DNA of 64,000 nucleotides from Trichopria drosophilae. Lineage: Eukaryota > Arthropoda > Insecta > Hymenoptera > Diapriidae. A program made the translations under genes and the position numbers. Position 1 is the stretch's first letter. Each line of letters opens with the position of its first letter. The notes under the pieces are model-generated. The model made no database searches. It saw only the letters and a program-made list of their open reading frames with translations, and was not told where the DNA came from. Positions 11,101 through 23,132 of this stretch are shown one piece after another. The stretch spans positions 82,225,001 to 82,289,000 of the forward strand of contig CM059587.1 in NCBI GenBank assembly GCA_030407085.1, in the 5' to 3' direction.

Positions 11101-12541
11101 TTTGTTCAATAATGCTGATAACTTTATAATATTGAATATACTAAATGTACAATTATTATTTATGATCATATTTTCCAAAAATGCAACAAAAATAAGACTG
11201 GAATATATACAAGCGGGCATGGAAAGTAATGCAATGTTTTGCCGCTAGGCGCCCTCCGCGAATCTCCAAGTATTCTCGTTGCAGAATTGACTTTCGGTGC
11301 TAATGTACACATAATTTACTTGGCTTAACTGAAGAGTAAACAATTATGCTTTGAAGTAATAGAGAATAGAAAATATAGATTTCAGAAAAAAAGATATTTA
11401 AGTTTCAGAGAAACATTTCCAGAAATTTCATAGATACGAAAAAACGTGATTTTGTAAGATAAAGTACATTCACACATCGTAAAAAATATCGGCTGGATCT
11501 AAAAAACTTGAAAACCTTTAAAAATCCAGATTAGCATGTGCAGTTTCGGCTGATGAGAAAAAGAAAGAAAGAACATTGTTAGAATATACGCAACGGTATT
11601 CATGTCGAACAATGAACGACTCGGTATTCGAAAGTATCAGGGTTTATCAGAGATGAGATTGATGGCGCTGTTAAAAGTAATGCAAATAATTTCGAGTTGA
11701 GTTTTTTAAAGAAGATTCGATCAGTTTGAGATCGTTTACCCCGTTGCGTTTTTAATTCTAGATGGTCCATTTATTTCGTCTTAGAAGACATATTTATCTT
11801 TCTTTCACTTGCAAAATTCCTGAGAAAATAAAACATCGAAAAGATGCAGGTCGTTCCAAAGTTAATCCGAATTAATACAAATAAACAATGTAAACAATGC
11901 ATTTTCCGCAACGTTGTTGTTCTGGATAGAATGTTGCGTCACTCTTGACCTTGTTTCTTATTTTAAGGTTAGTTTAATAATACTATCATCGCTTGCGTGT
12001 TGCGCGTAAATTCTTTCATTTCAAATGAGAAATGAACACGCATCGAAAATTTTTATTTTTAAAAACAAATATTTTGGATGGGTCGTAAGTCGTAAAGTTA
12101 GCACATCAGCTGGGTAGTAATCTGCAAATATCTCGATTTATTGGTGAAACTAACACGTTTATTATCATCCATGAAAACGGGCAGTAAATATATAAATATA
12201 TATTTATTGGAATGTACTAAATAACTTTATATGGAATTCGATTAATGATTGCTATTAAAGTGTGATGTGAAAATATAACGTTAGGGTCCAAAACATCTTC
12301 AAACATTATGTCTATTCTAATCATTATTTTTGTATCTGGTAAATAAAAAAGTAGTACAAAAAATAGCGTTTCCTAAAAAACATCTTCAGGAATCACTCTA
12401 TTTCCGTTAGGCAATATTGCTACAGAATTATAGCAGTACCAGGTCTTTTTATTTCGATTTAAATTTCATTGTTTGCTATTAGAAACAAAGGAAATTGTTT
12501 CATAATGTTCTTATTTAATAAATTCGATATATTTTTAACAG
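8141..12541 (+). other. Probable first intron of DOR gene
   Basis: AT-rich and without recognisable exons. A GC-richer island at about 9,700-9,970 stays open in both directions but resembles no protein known to me; it could be an unrecognised exon or repeat. A sequence at about 11,215-11,700 (GCATGGAAAGTAATGCAATG at one end, AAAAGTAATGCAAATAATTT at the other) may be an old mariner-type remnant, unproven. Confidence 0.35.
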
Positions 12542-12561
12542 GAATTAATAAAGTGGACGGG

Positions 12562-12721
12562 ATGCTAACCAGGCTTGCAAATTACTTGCGGGGCACTTCA
12601 AGTGCTGCCGACGACTCACAAGAATATGCGAATGAAGATAATGAAGAATCCTTCCCAATAGAAGCTAGGCTCCGGCAAGTTGAGGTTGAAGGCGATGATT
12701 GGATCCTCATTGATCGTAATG
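12562..12721 (+). CDS. DOR gene, first coding exon
   Basis: The acceptor is TTTTTAACAG ending at 12541; the exon starts at 12542 with 20 non-coding bases before the ATG. The donor is G|GTAAGA after 12721, leaving phase 1. It encodes residues 1-53, including the Glu/Asp-rich segment and the LIR motif WILI. Confidence 0.9.
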
Positions 12722-15700
12722 GTAAGAAAATTCGTAATAGTTAAACATTGCATCACTAATTAAAATTTATCTAAATGCAGTAGGTCATATCTTAAAAGAT
12801 TATCAGTTAAATCTTTGCTAGTAGATACTAAGAGGCGTCGCATAAGAAATGACGTTTGCAGGATCACGAACGAGTCATTCGGTCACTTATACAAAGCGGT
12901 AAAATTCCTTTGTTTGAGTGACCGAACGCCTGTGAACCTGCAAATGTCATGTCTAATGCAACAGCCTTAAAACGACGAATTCTGATTCATCAGATCGTAT
13001 CGGGCTATTGAATTCAGTAATATAATACTAAAAAGGATACGCATCAAATTCAAATTCCTTATTAGTTCTATTATCTACAGTTACATCTACATTCTATTAT
13101 ATGTAATAATTATTTTTGTAGAATCATATATTTTACTTTATATGTTAATTGTTCTACACGCGCATCAAGGTTATTTACCTAAAGGAAAATTACATTGTGC
13201 TGAAACGGACAGAAACAAAGATATCTCAATTACGGTAATCATATCCGTTTGATTAGTACCGCTCGTCTTATTAATCAACATGGTTTGAACAAATATATTT
13301 TCGACTGAGTGATACGATTTTATTATTGAGAAAATAACGGAAAACTTAATAAATGCAATAAGGGGTGCACTTGTTTATACATTCCGAAGATTATGGGACA
13401 GATTTTTGTCAATTACTGAAATTATATACAATTATTTTAGCGTGTAAAGTGTAACGTGTACACAGGTAACAGTAGAACATATATCAAATAAACATCTTTG
13501 TCTAACAGAATAGCATAATATTTTTTTCGATATACTATGCGTAAAATTTGATTTTACGCACCGTTTTTAGTGCGTAAAATACGATTTTACACACTATTGC
13601 TGACCGGGGCTCTCTCGTGCTGACCGGGCACTCGTGCGCCGCAATCATCACACGTGCGTAACATCATATTTGACCCACAAAAAACGGCGCACAAATTTTA
13701 CGCATAGTATATCGAAAAATATCGTTCGATACGCGTGCGTAAGAATTCTATTTTACGCACCGGCCTATCTAATCGCATGTTAAAAACGGTGCGTAAAATC
13801 GTATATTACGCACTAGTATCGAAAAATACTATTTACCGACTGGAGTGTAAAGTTTATAATTCGACGCCGAATCGAATTACTTAATTTCTGTTTATTTTCA
13901 TCTAAATGACTTGAATGAAGAACAAACTTATAACAAAGCAAGAAAGACGGGTATAAGATATAAAATGATGCTTTTGTTTCACCACTTTCCTATACTATAC
14001 ACAGAGAGAAAAAAGTGTTAATGGAACCACGAAAAAATAGTAGAATCGATTTTAACCTCTTAAGTAGTAGAATTAACTATATGTAAGGTTAGAGTTGATA
14101 TTCGAGGTTATGTACAAACGATTTAACAATCGGAAAATAGTAAATGGAACAATTTTATTGTACCGTTTACAATGGAAATAGTCAATGTAACAATTTTTTG
14201 GATTTACGCGTTTTACTATCACAAAAAGGTTCCGTTAACTATATCTTTTCCCTGTGTAAAAGCAAGGGGTCATCCTCCAAAAGTGTAGTTTCGTGTTTTT
14301 ACTTCACGGCCCACACTTTTAAAGGATAAGAAAGCATAATTTTAGTAATATGACATTAAATACTTAATTTTTATTCAACGGTGTAACGATTACTACGAAA
14401 ATATTACAGTTGAGGGCACCACGCCGTTGGACGAATCTTGGTACGTGACGCCGCCGGCTTGTTTTACCAGGGCGGGTCCCGTACACGTAGAAACGTCACC
14501 TCTGGAAGATCTGCTTATAGAGCATCCTAGTATGTCTGTGTACCGTGCTGCAGCATCTCTTAATGATTCTGGAGTACCACTTTCCTCCTCCATGGACAAC
14601 GCGATAAATGCCGCAGCGCCATCTGTCCCGGTGTCAAAGACGCGGTCGCGTGCCCTGCAACCAATGTCAAACAATACACCACCGCGGCTTCCATTCCCTA
14701 AGAAGAATTTCCGGCGAAACGACAATAACACTAGCAAGAATAATGTTGTCGAGGCACCACGGAGACCAAGCATACGAGGGCTTAGGAACGCACGAGGCGA
14801 TGAGAACATTAGGATCGTTCAGATTCGTTCTGCACAAAAGGTACTATTGAAAATTTTTATTTACCATTTAAATTGTAGTTTTCAAACAATCATTACATGA
14901 ACTGTCATTAAAAGACAAATGGTTTGATATTAACTTTAGTTAGTTAGTTAATTGTCTTTATTTTGTCATGGGATAATTGTCCCCTGTAGCAATTGATACA
15001 TAACTCGATATAATATAAAAATAACATAAAAATACATTAGAATAATATAAAAAAAAATATAATTAATTTCTTATAACTAAACTAAATATGAATATAAGGG
15101 AGTCTATCGTGAGGCCTAGATACATTAGAAAATAATTAAGTAATCGCCAACGGAAAACAAAGACCAGGAACGCTTACTACAGTTTAGAACGAATGGGATG
15201 ATCTAAATAAAAATAGGTATCTGAACAGACGAGTCTTGAACGATCGAAGAGAAGGCAAGTTACGGATATCAGACGGCAAATAGTCCCAGAATTTGATTCC
15301 ACTTACCCTGAATGATCGCTCAAGTATACAAGTGCGGTATGTTGGCAGGACAAATTTCGACTTTACATCATAACAAACACGACTATAATAGTATATTACG
15401 TATCTAGGGCGGAAACGAAGTAATTGCAACGAGGGTGATGAGGGGGGTCGGGGTGATAACTGCTAATAGTCGAATATGTACACTATTTTTTGTCACAGCT
15501 GTATAGAAACTGTCCGTCGTGCGAAGAAAAAGCCTGGCGGGCGACAAAACATGCTCTATCGCCCTTTGCACATGCGCAGAAGTGAAAGTTAGGCCCTATG
15601 CATTTTTTAATTTGTTTGGAAATATTAATACTAAACAGTATTATCTGTCAAGTTATATGATACGTTCTTTCAAAATAATAATAATAATTATAATAATAAT

Positions 15701-18700
15701 CCTATGTCTAACCGAAGGGTTTCGATGTTTCCGATTTTTCCCGATTAATAGAGTATCGTAATAGGGGGGGGGGGGGGGAAAAGTAAAACTTAATACTGCT
15801 AAAAATGTCAGCTTTCTAGATAAAAAAAATGTGCCGGTCGTTGACAAGTTAGTAAATTAGTGTCTCAGCTCTTTTTAAACTTTGTAAAGACAGATAAAAA
15901 ATATGACTAAATATTTACTAGAGGTTAATCGATAAAGAATACTTAGAATAGTCTTTGTTCTTTTTCTTACGATTTGAACTCGAAAATAGCACAAAATTTA
16001 ATGTAACAGTAATCCCGTACTTAATTTACAAAAAAAATAGAAATTTCGTCAATGGAAACTGATATTGCAATACTCAGAAGTTATTTTTGTTAATAAATCG
16101 TTTGCACTTGGAAATACGTAGGCAGCTCCAGCCCTCTTGTTATACATAAATAATACCGATAAAATTAGAAAGAAAAAGAAAAATGCCCCGACTATTTTTG
16201 ATCTTGGTGATGATGTATTAACTTATTTTTATTGTCTATAATAAAAGAGGCTTGAATGCAATTTATTAATATCATAATATAATAAAAATATAAAAAGATC
16301 ATTTCCAAAATGAATCAACAGAACAAGTAGACGCACTAATTATATAGACTGAAAACAAGGAACTGCATCGCCGACAATAAAAAAAGTTGATGATCTTGAC
16401 ATCTCAAATGTCACCTGCGAGATACTTTACAGGTCATACAGGCAATACGGCGAGATCGATGCGTCTTAACACAGCGATTGCATTTTTAAAAATGTAATTT
16501 TTGTATTATTTTTATAATTCATGAGGTATTGAATAAATATTTTATGCAAAAAGTCTTTTATAAATTAAAATCTTTCTTTCTAATTTCTTTTAAATGTACC
16601 TTGATTTTTTAGAGAATTCGTTCCTTCCGATTTTCCCGCATAATATTATAATATTTATATATTATGTTCTCATGTTTTATTTCAATGATCTTAGATCATT
16701 TCTTAACTTACGATAATATTCATTGAATCATAGGTCAATACTGGTTACGTAACATAATTCCAGACGAAACATTTTCATAATTTGAATTTGAATTCAGTAT
16801 GTTCCTCGATCACAAAGAACTCCGGACAACTGATTAACACAACAGTAAACAATGCATAATTAATCGGATAGATACGAATGAATAACAAAGACGAATGAGA
16901 GAAAAAATGAGATTCGACTATGAGTTTTAGAGAACATCAACTTGATTATTGTCCGTCGCAATTTGTGAAAGGCAACTGTCCTAGTCGTGAACTGTTTAAG
17001 AAGCGTTTTAATATGCATTCATGCTAAACTAATACACACCTAGTAATGTCGAAAAATAATATTTTATCACGTGTCATTCTGATAGCAAACCAATGTTAAA
17101 ATTGTTGGGGATAGTAAACTCTTCATTTATGTAATTTATTTATCTGTATTTACATGAAAAATAAAATGTGGCATAATAATTAATGACTTTTTCGGTAGCG
17201 CTTGAGTTGCTTGTTAATTGTATGCGCTTCTAGATTAGCAGACAGAAAACACTTTCCAAAGAGTTTTCGCTGAATATTTTTGATAAACAGTATATTGAAA
17301 GAGCTGATTCACTTTGCATAAATCAAAACAAACATTGTTATCAGTTCATTCTGTCGAAAATTGCGCTAACATTATCTCCCTGCACCTTTCTTTCGTAATC
17401 TTCGATGATTGCTTTTTTTTCATCTTCAATTCTCTTTTTAACGGATATCACTGTAGAAGAATTTAAAAATAAAAAGAATATTTCTAGTAATTGTTTGACA
17501 CAAGTTTGAAGGAACTTATTACGTGGGCTTTTAAAGGTGTGAAATAATTTTTGAATTTAATGTTACATGAGTTTTTATCTGATTAAGATTATTGATAATA
17601 TTATTTATGATACTTTATCAAATAATCTATCAGTGATGATATTTCATGTCATTGACCTTTTAATTTAATGTTATTAAGATTTGCATCCTAGTTTCAAACA
17701 ATATTTTGGCAAGTATTATTTAAAAAGACAAATTTTATTAGAATTATTCTTTTAGATTGTGTACATGTGCGCTCTAGATTTCTGAGAGTTAGAACTCGGT
17801 GTTAATTAGGAATCTGACTTCAGATTTTGAAAATTCAAAATGGTAGATCAGATTTCCTCTATATCAAGAAACTTTTTTCGTCTTGGTCCACCATCTTGGA
17901 ACCGATTTGATTATCTTAGAACATATTCAAATTAAAATTAGTAATTTTAACACCGTAAAATTATTAAAATTAACACCGTTTGAAACATAAGACTGAACAA
18001 AAATAGATTTCTTAATAAAGATAAAAATGTTATGCAAAAGATTTTTAACAGAATAATTGAACTCTAAAGTTCTTTCTATTTAGATAATTGAATATTAATA
18101 AAAAGAAATAAATAAATAAGATGATAAAAAGAAACCTCAATAGAAATTCTCGGCTATAACAAAAAATAAAAAATACTTTAAAAAGTTAATAAATTATATT
18201 CAATTCTTTTAATTTGACTAGTTAAAATTTATGAAATTAAAGCATTCCACTAACAAAATTTGGTACTGCTATGTAAATTGTAATTTTGTCTTAAATACAA
18301 TTAATAAAGTAATATAATTATGTAAATGGAATGAAAAATTATTTTCTATTTGTTTTTAATTTGCAACGCCTACTTATTATCGACCTCAGCGTCCTTGCCC
18401 ATCCTTTCTACTTTATTACCACAAAATTCTATTTTTGAAATGCAGACAAAGGTAGGAAACTTCGCAAACGTTAGTTAAAAGTCATTAGAAATATTGTCAA
18501 CCTTTAAAAATTGTTTAACCTTACTTCGAAAACAGTAAATATTTTTTCTTATCGTAGTTTGTTTGTTCAATTGATGTATTATCTCAATTATGACTGAGTT
18601 TCAAATTAATCTGCAAATATATTTTACGCAAAAAACTATATATTACTTTTTCTGAAAGAGTAATTTAAAACGTAATCTATTTTCTTCATTTTTATGTAAA

Positions 18701-21700
18701 TTCGAAAAGCAACTGTAGTATTAAAAATGTGCGGAAAATTCTGACACTATTATGTTACTAATATAACATAACTTTACAAAATGGTGTTGCAGAAAAAGAA
18801 ATTAGGTAACATTTTCAAAAAAAATAATGAACTTTCACGTTATAATCTCTAACGCAAAATGTAACGGATATTATTGTATACTAATATCTTATGTAATTAG
18901 ATATTTTGACGCTAGGTGGGGTTGTGTTTAGCGAACCGCTTCGCGAACCTGTTACCAATTGTACAAACAGGGGTTCATTTAGTCATAAGAGATATACAGC
19001 CAAGTTTACACACAGGCATGTGTAGGATGATCCAAACGTATGGAAATGACCAAATAATTATGAAGGAATGCATTTTGAGGAACAAAATTCAGACATAAGT
19101 TTTCCTCGTTATTCAACCATAACCTGAGATTTGACATTGACTTTAACCTTAAACAATTTTCAAACCAGAATTTATGTACCCAAATAGGAACAAATTTTTT
19201 ACCTCAAAAATATGTTCCTATTGAAAAACGTACATTTGACCTTTAAATAAGATTGAGTATAAAAAACATAAACGGCGTAATATTGACATCGAAGAACTGA
19301 AAATAATTTGTTGGAATGTAGAATTTTCTGTTAAAGTAACTAAAATTCCTAAGTGATGTTAAGAAACTGTAAACGAAGTATTCTGCTGTTGCAGTTACGG
19401 AGAACTGGTAAACTGCATCACAGTTTTGTTGAAACTGTAACAGTAAAAAAAACTACAGTTACATTTTTATAAAATTTATACTAAAATACGACACAACTTA
19501 TAGAATTTAAATGTTGAATGGCGAGCCTTTGAATTTGACAAAACCTCTCTTTTCTGCAATGACACAGGTCAACATGGTTTTGTTGTTGGGAAACTGTGGG
19601 TCATTTCCGACGTAATTTTATGCGTAGAATCAGAATCCGAAGTCAAAAGTGGCCCATCACTTCAGGATTTTGAGATATTTGAGGTTATTTACTCGAATAA
19701 CGCGTTTGTTTGCTATTTTTGAGGTCGTGTACAGAAAATACAACATTTTTAAGAGTTTTTTCGTTGGATCAAGTGATACTACTCTTTTTCGTTAATATGG
19801 GATGCGCAGAATTCCATTACGACTTTTGTTCACCAAGATACGCCAATTTGAAATTACGATATACATGTAAACAAATTTACCTTGAAATGCTCTTGGAGAA
19901 CAAGTTCAAGGTCAAATTCAATGTCAAGAAACCTGTATAAATATGAACAACTATATAAAATATTGATATCAATAACTAAAATCACGTTTCGGTATTGTGA
20001 CTGTTTTTTTTATAACCTTAATGGAATATATCTCGTACTTTCAAAATGGCCGTAACTTTGTAAGAAAAAAACTTAGGTGATCGAATAAAACCTTATTTTG
20101 AAGGGTAAAGGTCGTACTAAAAATGCAAATAGTACCGAAGGCAAACAAAATTGTTGCGTCTTGTACGCAACCCCAAATATAACAAAATAACGCGTTCTTC
20201 GAGTACATGACCTCAAATATCTCAAAAACCTGACGTGATGGACCAATTCTGACTTCGAGTTTGGATTCTACGCATACAATTGCGTCGGAAATGACCCACA
20301 GCTTCCCAACAACATCCGAGACCCTCTTTTTTGTAGACCTGTGTAATTCGGCTAGGATATTAAAGTTACGTCAACGAGCAAGGGTTCCTTTTGATGATTT
20401 TTTTACCTATAATGAATATTTCTCGTTAACATAAATCACGTGGAAAAAAATTGTAGAGCTTGAAAAAAACTATAATTCGAAACCTTTTACGTTATGTTTA
20501 GATAAAAATTGAGCTTAAATTTTAGAAGATTTTTTTATGTGGCAGTTATATGTATCAAGTTATGGGATATTATTTAAAATATAAGAAAAAGTAACGTAAT
20601 CCTTTGTAATGTTGATATTTTACTTCAATCAAATCTTTGAATATGCATTTTTTTTAAATGAGATATTGAAACCATGATTTTCTATAACAGTATCATGCGA
20701 TGATTGTTTGATAAATATGTAACTCTCGTATTTCATGCAATGAATTATTTTTGATGGGGCTAAATGTGGTCGAGGTATAAAATTAATAAAATAAAGAAAT
20801 AGTCTTGTTTTCAAAGTTTGTGGGATTCAAATGATGTTTAATGTTTTTAACGCCTTAGAACATCCGAAACTGATAAATTAGGTTAGAGTGTAATGAGAGC
20901 TAACACCTAATTTAAAATTTGAGTGTTTTATCATGTGAGAAAGTTATTGAAGTCGCGGATTTTACATACGAAAAAGCAATAATCTAAGTGTTAACAGTCC
21001 GCAGCCTTTTGTTCGCAGTATAAACAGACTGTTACTACTTTTATTAATGAATTTTTCTACATATTATCCACGACTTTTTTGTTCACATGATAAAACATTC
21101 AAATTTGGCATTAGGTGTCTGTTATTATACTCTAATCAAATTAATTAATTTCGAAGGTTCCACTTCCGAGGCGGAAAACAGCTATGCTCGCGGGGATTTT
21201 TCTTTGTTACTAGATAATAATTTCGAAATTATTCATTTTTTAAACAAAAACAAAGGAAGTGTTGGGTATTTTTTACAGTTTCAGAAATTTGGAATCTTCG
21301 TTCTAAAAGAATTTGTTCCTCTTGTAAAAATGGAATTTAATGATTAAAAAAAAACCTGTTTTCCAATCATTCAAAAGTTTTAGGATATTTATTTTCCTTG
21401 CATACTGTCCGTTTCCCGATAAGAAATTTATAGAAATTTAAAGGTCATTTAAAGGACATTTAAAGGTGAAATGTATTTCAAAAATATTTACTTTTTTGGA
21501 AAGAATAGTTTTGCAAATTTAGCTGGGCATAGAAAAATATTAATTAAAAACATACAAAATATTAATATCGATTCTCAATGGTACTTTTTTGTCTCTTCCC
21601 ATGGTAAAGGACCATGCGATGGTACACTACTGGCCAAAAGTTCGTGAACGCTCTGAAGTTTTTAACTCATCAAATAATGCGTTCTTTCTCCGAATCCTTA

Positions 21701-23132
21701 ACGATAATGATAAAACTCATTCAATGTCTTTTAAAGTATACAACTAAAGCTTTCAATTGGTGCATTTAGTTTTACTTCAGACATTATAGTTCCGCGTCAA
21801 ATTTTTAAAATGTTAAAATTTGCCATTTTTTCTTTCGACTTTTAACGCTAACAAAAAGTCTAATAAATTTTTCTGTATATTTCCAATTGTTTGCTAAATA
21901 CTATAATTCAAGAGCTTTGACATAGCTCTTGTAAAAAGTACATACGATTTTTTTTATCAGAGTTACTATTTTTTTTTGAGTTATCAACTTTTTGCCCTTT
22001 TCCAAAGAATTCTGACAAAATGAGGTAAACTGGCAATTTTCAAAAAATCATAACTCAGGAACAAAAAATCGTATCGATTTTTCACAAGAGCCATTTTAAA
22101 GCCCTTGAATTGTAGAATTTAGATAAAAATATATAAATATAAATATATAATATATGCAGAAACATTTGTTAGACTTTTTGTCAGTGTTTAAAGTCGACAG
22201 AAAACAATTGCAAATTTTAACATTTTTAAAATTTGACAACTACGAAACTATAACGTCTGAAGTAAAACTAAATGCACCAACTGAAAGCTTTATTTGTGTA
22301 CTTTAAAAGGCATCTTTTCAGTTTGAATATTATCGTAAACGATTCAGAGATAGAACGCATTATTTGATGATTTAAAAAATTCAGAGCGTTCACGAACTTT
22401 TGGCCGGTAGTGTAAGTACAGTACTCCTTCCCTTATTCTAATTTTTTCTCTCCTCCTATTCTAATATTTCCCCTCACGCGTTCTCCTCACTGACGAGTGG
22501 AATTTCTAAATACAAATAACGGCGCATGCGCAACAGAAGAAAAAGAGACAAAAGTGAGACTACAAATCTAAGTAGTGTGGGAAAGGGGAAAATTAGAATA
22601 AGGGAAGAGGGCCGCCATCTTGCCTGACTGGACAAATTAGAATAAGAGAAGGACTACTGTACTATTTTTTTACGAGGAAGAAATATGAAGCAGAAGAACT
22701 TCTTTTAGAAAAGAGGTCCTAACCGTCCAAAACTATAAAATACCCGTTAATTCCATTTATACAACCCGAAGATATTTTTTTACCGAAAAACTCAAAAATT
22801 TCAATTGTGCATAATTTAATTTTCTTGAAAAATCATTTGAACCATTTAATGAACTCATAATGACCTCTCATTTCACAAATTTTCAAATGAATTCGATAAA
22901 TTCGAAATATAGTACACGTTATGAATTTTAACTCGATAATAAAAAAAATTTTCAATATTTTACGAAATTGCCGCAGATACTGGAAAAGCGCTCATCCCAA
23001 TCGTCGAAGCGAAGTCGACTTGAGCGGGGAAACAAGGTTCGTGAAGCACCCAGCGGCAAGGGGAGGCGCCCACGTCGCCAGGATCGACTTCGACTAAAAA
23101 ACAGTGGCGCCAACAATAATCGCAAATGCTAG
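12562..23132 (+). CDS. TP53INP/DOR-family autophagy and nuclear co-regulator
   Basis: Coding exons are 12562-12721, 14410-14840 and 22977-23132. They join in frame to 747 bases (248 residues plus stop). Vertebrate TP53INP1/2 and fly DOR shuttle between the nucleus, where they co-activate transcription, and autophagosomes, where they bind Atg8/LC3. Three family blocks are visible. An acidic stretch leads into an LC3-interacting motif, DDWILI (W47 to I50). A central block has ESWYVTPPACF (62-72) and SPLEDLLIEHPSMSVY (83-98). A basic C-terminus (about 190-248) begins AQKILEKRSS. Length is close to human TP53INP1 (about 240). The ATG at 12562 is chosen because it lies just after a clean splice acceptor and begins MLTRLANYL, like the family N-terminus. 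A 5' non-coding exon must lie upstream, possibly at 7.1-8.1 kb. Introns are about 1.7 and 8.1 kb and are loaded with repeats. No disabling change is seen. Family assignment is firm; function is by homology. Confidence 0.93.
12829..12970. mobile_element. Short inverted-repeat element (about 140 bp) in DOR intron
   Basis: The left end, TAAGAGGCGTCGCATAAGAA, matches the reverse complement of the right end, TAAGGCTGTTGCATTAGACA, and the pairing continues through ATGAC(G/A)TTTGCAGG over about 34 bases. The interior contains ACGAGTCATTCGGTCACTT opposite GAGTGACCGAACG, so nearly the entire element is palindromic. No coding content. Superfamily not identified. Confidence 0.7.
13509..13840. mobile_element. 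Palindromic GCGTAAAAT element in DOR intron
   Basis: Outer ends pair: ATTTTTTTCGATATACT near 13520 with AGTATCGAAAAATACTAT near 13815. Inside, GCGTAAAA and TTTTACGC occur repeatedly. There is a near-perfect inverted pair, TCGATATACTATGCGTAAAA at about 13528 and TTTTACGCATAGTATATCGA at about 13696. The centre, with GCTGACCGGG twice, is GC-richer. No open frame. It looks like a foldback MITE with internally duplicated arms; family unknown. Confidence 0.65.
14000..14256. mobile_element. CACAG/CACGG-type MITE with TA duplication
   Basis: TA flanks the element on both sides (13998-13999 and 14257-14258). The left terminus, CACAGAGAGAAAAAAGTGTT, pairs with the inverted right terminus over about 30 bases, through AATGGAACC and GGTTCCGTTA. 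Its ends resemble the elements at 802 and 26601. It lies shortly upstream of the second DOR coding exon and is non-coding. Confidence 0.75.
14410..14840 (+). CDS. DOR gene, second coding exon
   Basis: The acceptor is AATATTACAG at 14400-14409 and the donor is AAAAG|GTACTA after 14840. It encodes residues 54-197, including ESWYVTPPACFTRAGP and SPLEDLLIEHPSMSVY, the most conserved block of TP53INP proteins. It exits in phase 0. Confidence 0.93.
14938..15440 (-). mobile_element. LINE 3' fragment, minus strand, in DOR intron
   Basis: Read on the minus strand, 15429-15184 encodes a tail typical of LINE reverse-transcriptase proteins (SGIKFWDYLPSDIRNLPSLR, then FKTRLFRYL). After the stop, the sequence runs to AATAAAGACAATTAACTAAC and a short AACT repeat at 14938-14953, a usual LINE 3' end. 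Only the last about 80 codons and the 3' UTR remain, so it is 5'-truncated and dead. A CR1/Jockey-like source is inferred from the motif; the clade is uncertain. Confidence 0.75.
15441..19561 (+). other. DOR intron, AT-rich, no exon recognised
   Basis: The stretch holds an ATA/ATT microsatellite near 15676-15702, a G-run at about 15764-15778, and otherwise AT-rich intronic sequence. A slightly GC-richer patch near 18910-19090 resembles nothing I can name. Confidence 0.5.
19562..20344. mobile_element. Inverted-repeat element, 0.78 kb, with protein-like arms
   Basis: The ends are ACACAGGTC (19562) and GACCTGTGT (ending 20344). Each arm carries about 120 bases that read, from the end inward, as an open frame with KLWVIS, CVES and FEIFEV. 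The left arm is on + and the right arm on -. A third, single copy of the arm is at 47129-47281. The centre is AT-rich with no transposase. It may be a foldback element built from a fragment of an older coding sequence. Confidence 0.7.
20345..21624 (+). other. DOR intron, no feature seen
   Basis: AT-rich sequence. Open frames of 61 and 86 codons have no recognisable motif and are judged accidental. Confidence 0.5.
21625..22412. mobile_element. Tc1/mariner-type MITE, 0.79 kb
   Basis: TA flanks both ends (21623-21624 and 22413-22414). Termini CACTACTGGCCAAAAGTTCG and CGAACTTTTGGCCGGTAGTG are inverted repeats, and pairing extends inward for well over 150 bases (for example GTGCATTTAGTTTTACTTCA against TGAAGTAAAACTAAATGCAC). 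No transposase frame survives. The TA duplication and CACTACTGGCC ends point to a non-autonomous Tc1/mariner derivative. Confidence 0.85.
22419..22659. mobile_element. pogo-like MITE abutting the mariner-type MITE
   Basis: TA flanks (22417-22418 and 22660-22661). Ends CAGTACTCCTTCCCTTATTC and GAATAAGAGAAGGACTACTG are inverted. The interior holds CCGCCATCTTG, shared with the family members at 41827 and 51100. It starts only six bases after the preceding element. Confidence 0.82.
22977..23132 (+). CDS. DOR gene, last coding exon
   Basis: The acceptor is ATTGCCGCAG ending at 22976; the stop TAG is at 23130-23132. It encodes residues 198-248: ILEKRSSQSSKRSRLERGNK, then an Arg/Lys-rich tail ending NNNRKC. 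This matches the basic C-terminus that in family members carries the nucleolar/nuclear targeting signal. Confidence 0.9.
   Translation: MLEKRSSQSSKRSRLERGNKVREAPSGKGRRPRRQDRLRLKNSGANNNRKC

Noticed and set aside
14393..14809. 138-codon minus-strand frame opposite DOR exon 2
   Set aside because: Shadow of the real + strand exon, which has family motifs and splice sites.
15764..15778. G-run as possible quadruplex or frameshift site
   Set aside because: Single homopolymer in an intron; no other G-tracts to form a defined structure, and such runs are prone to assembly error.
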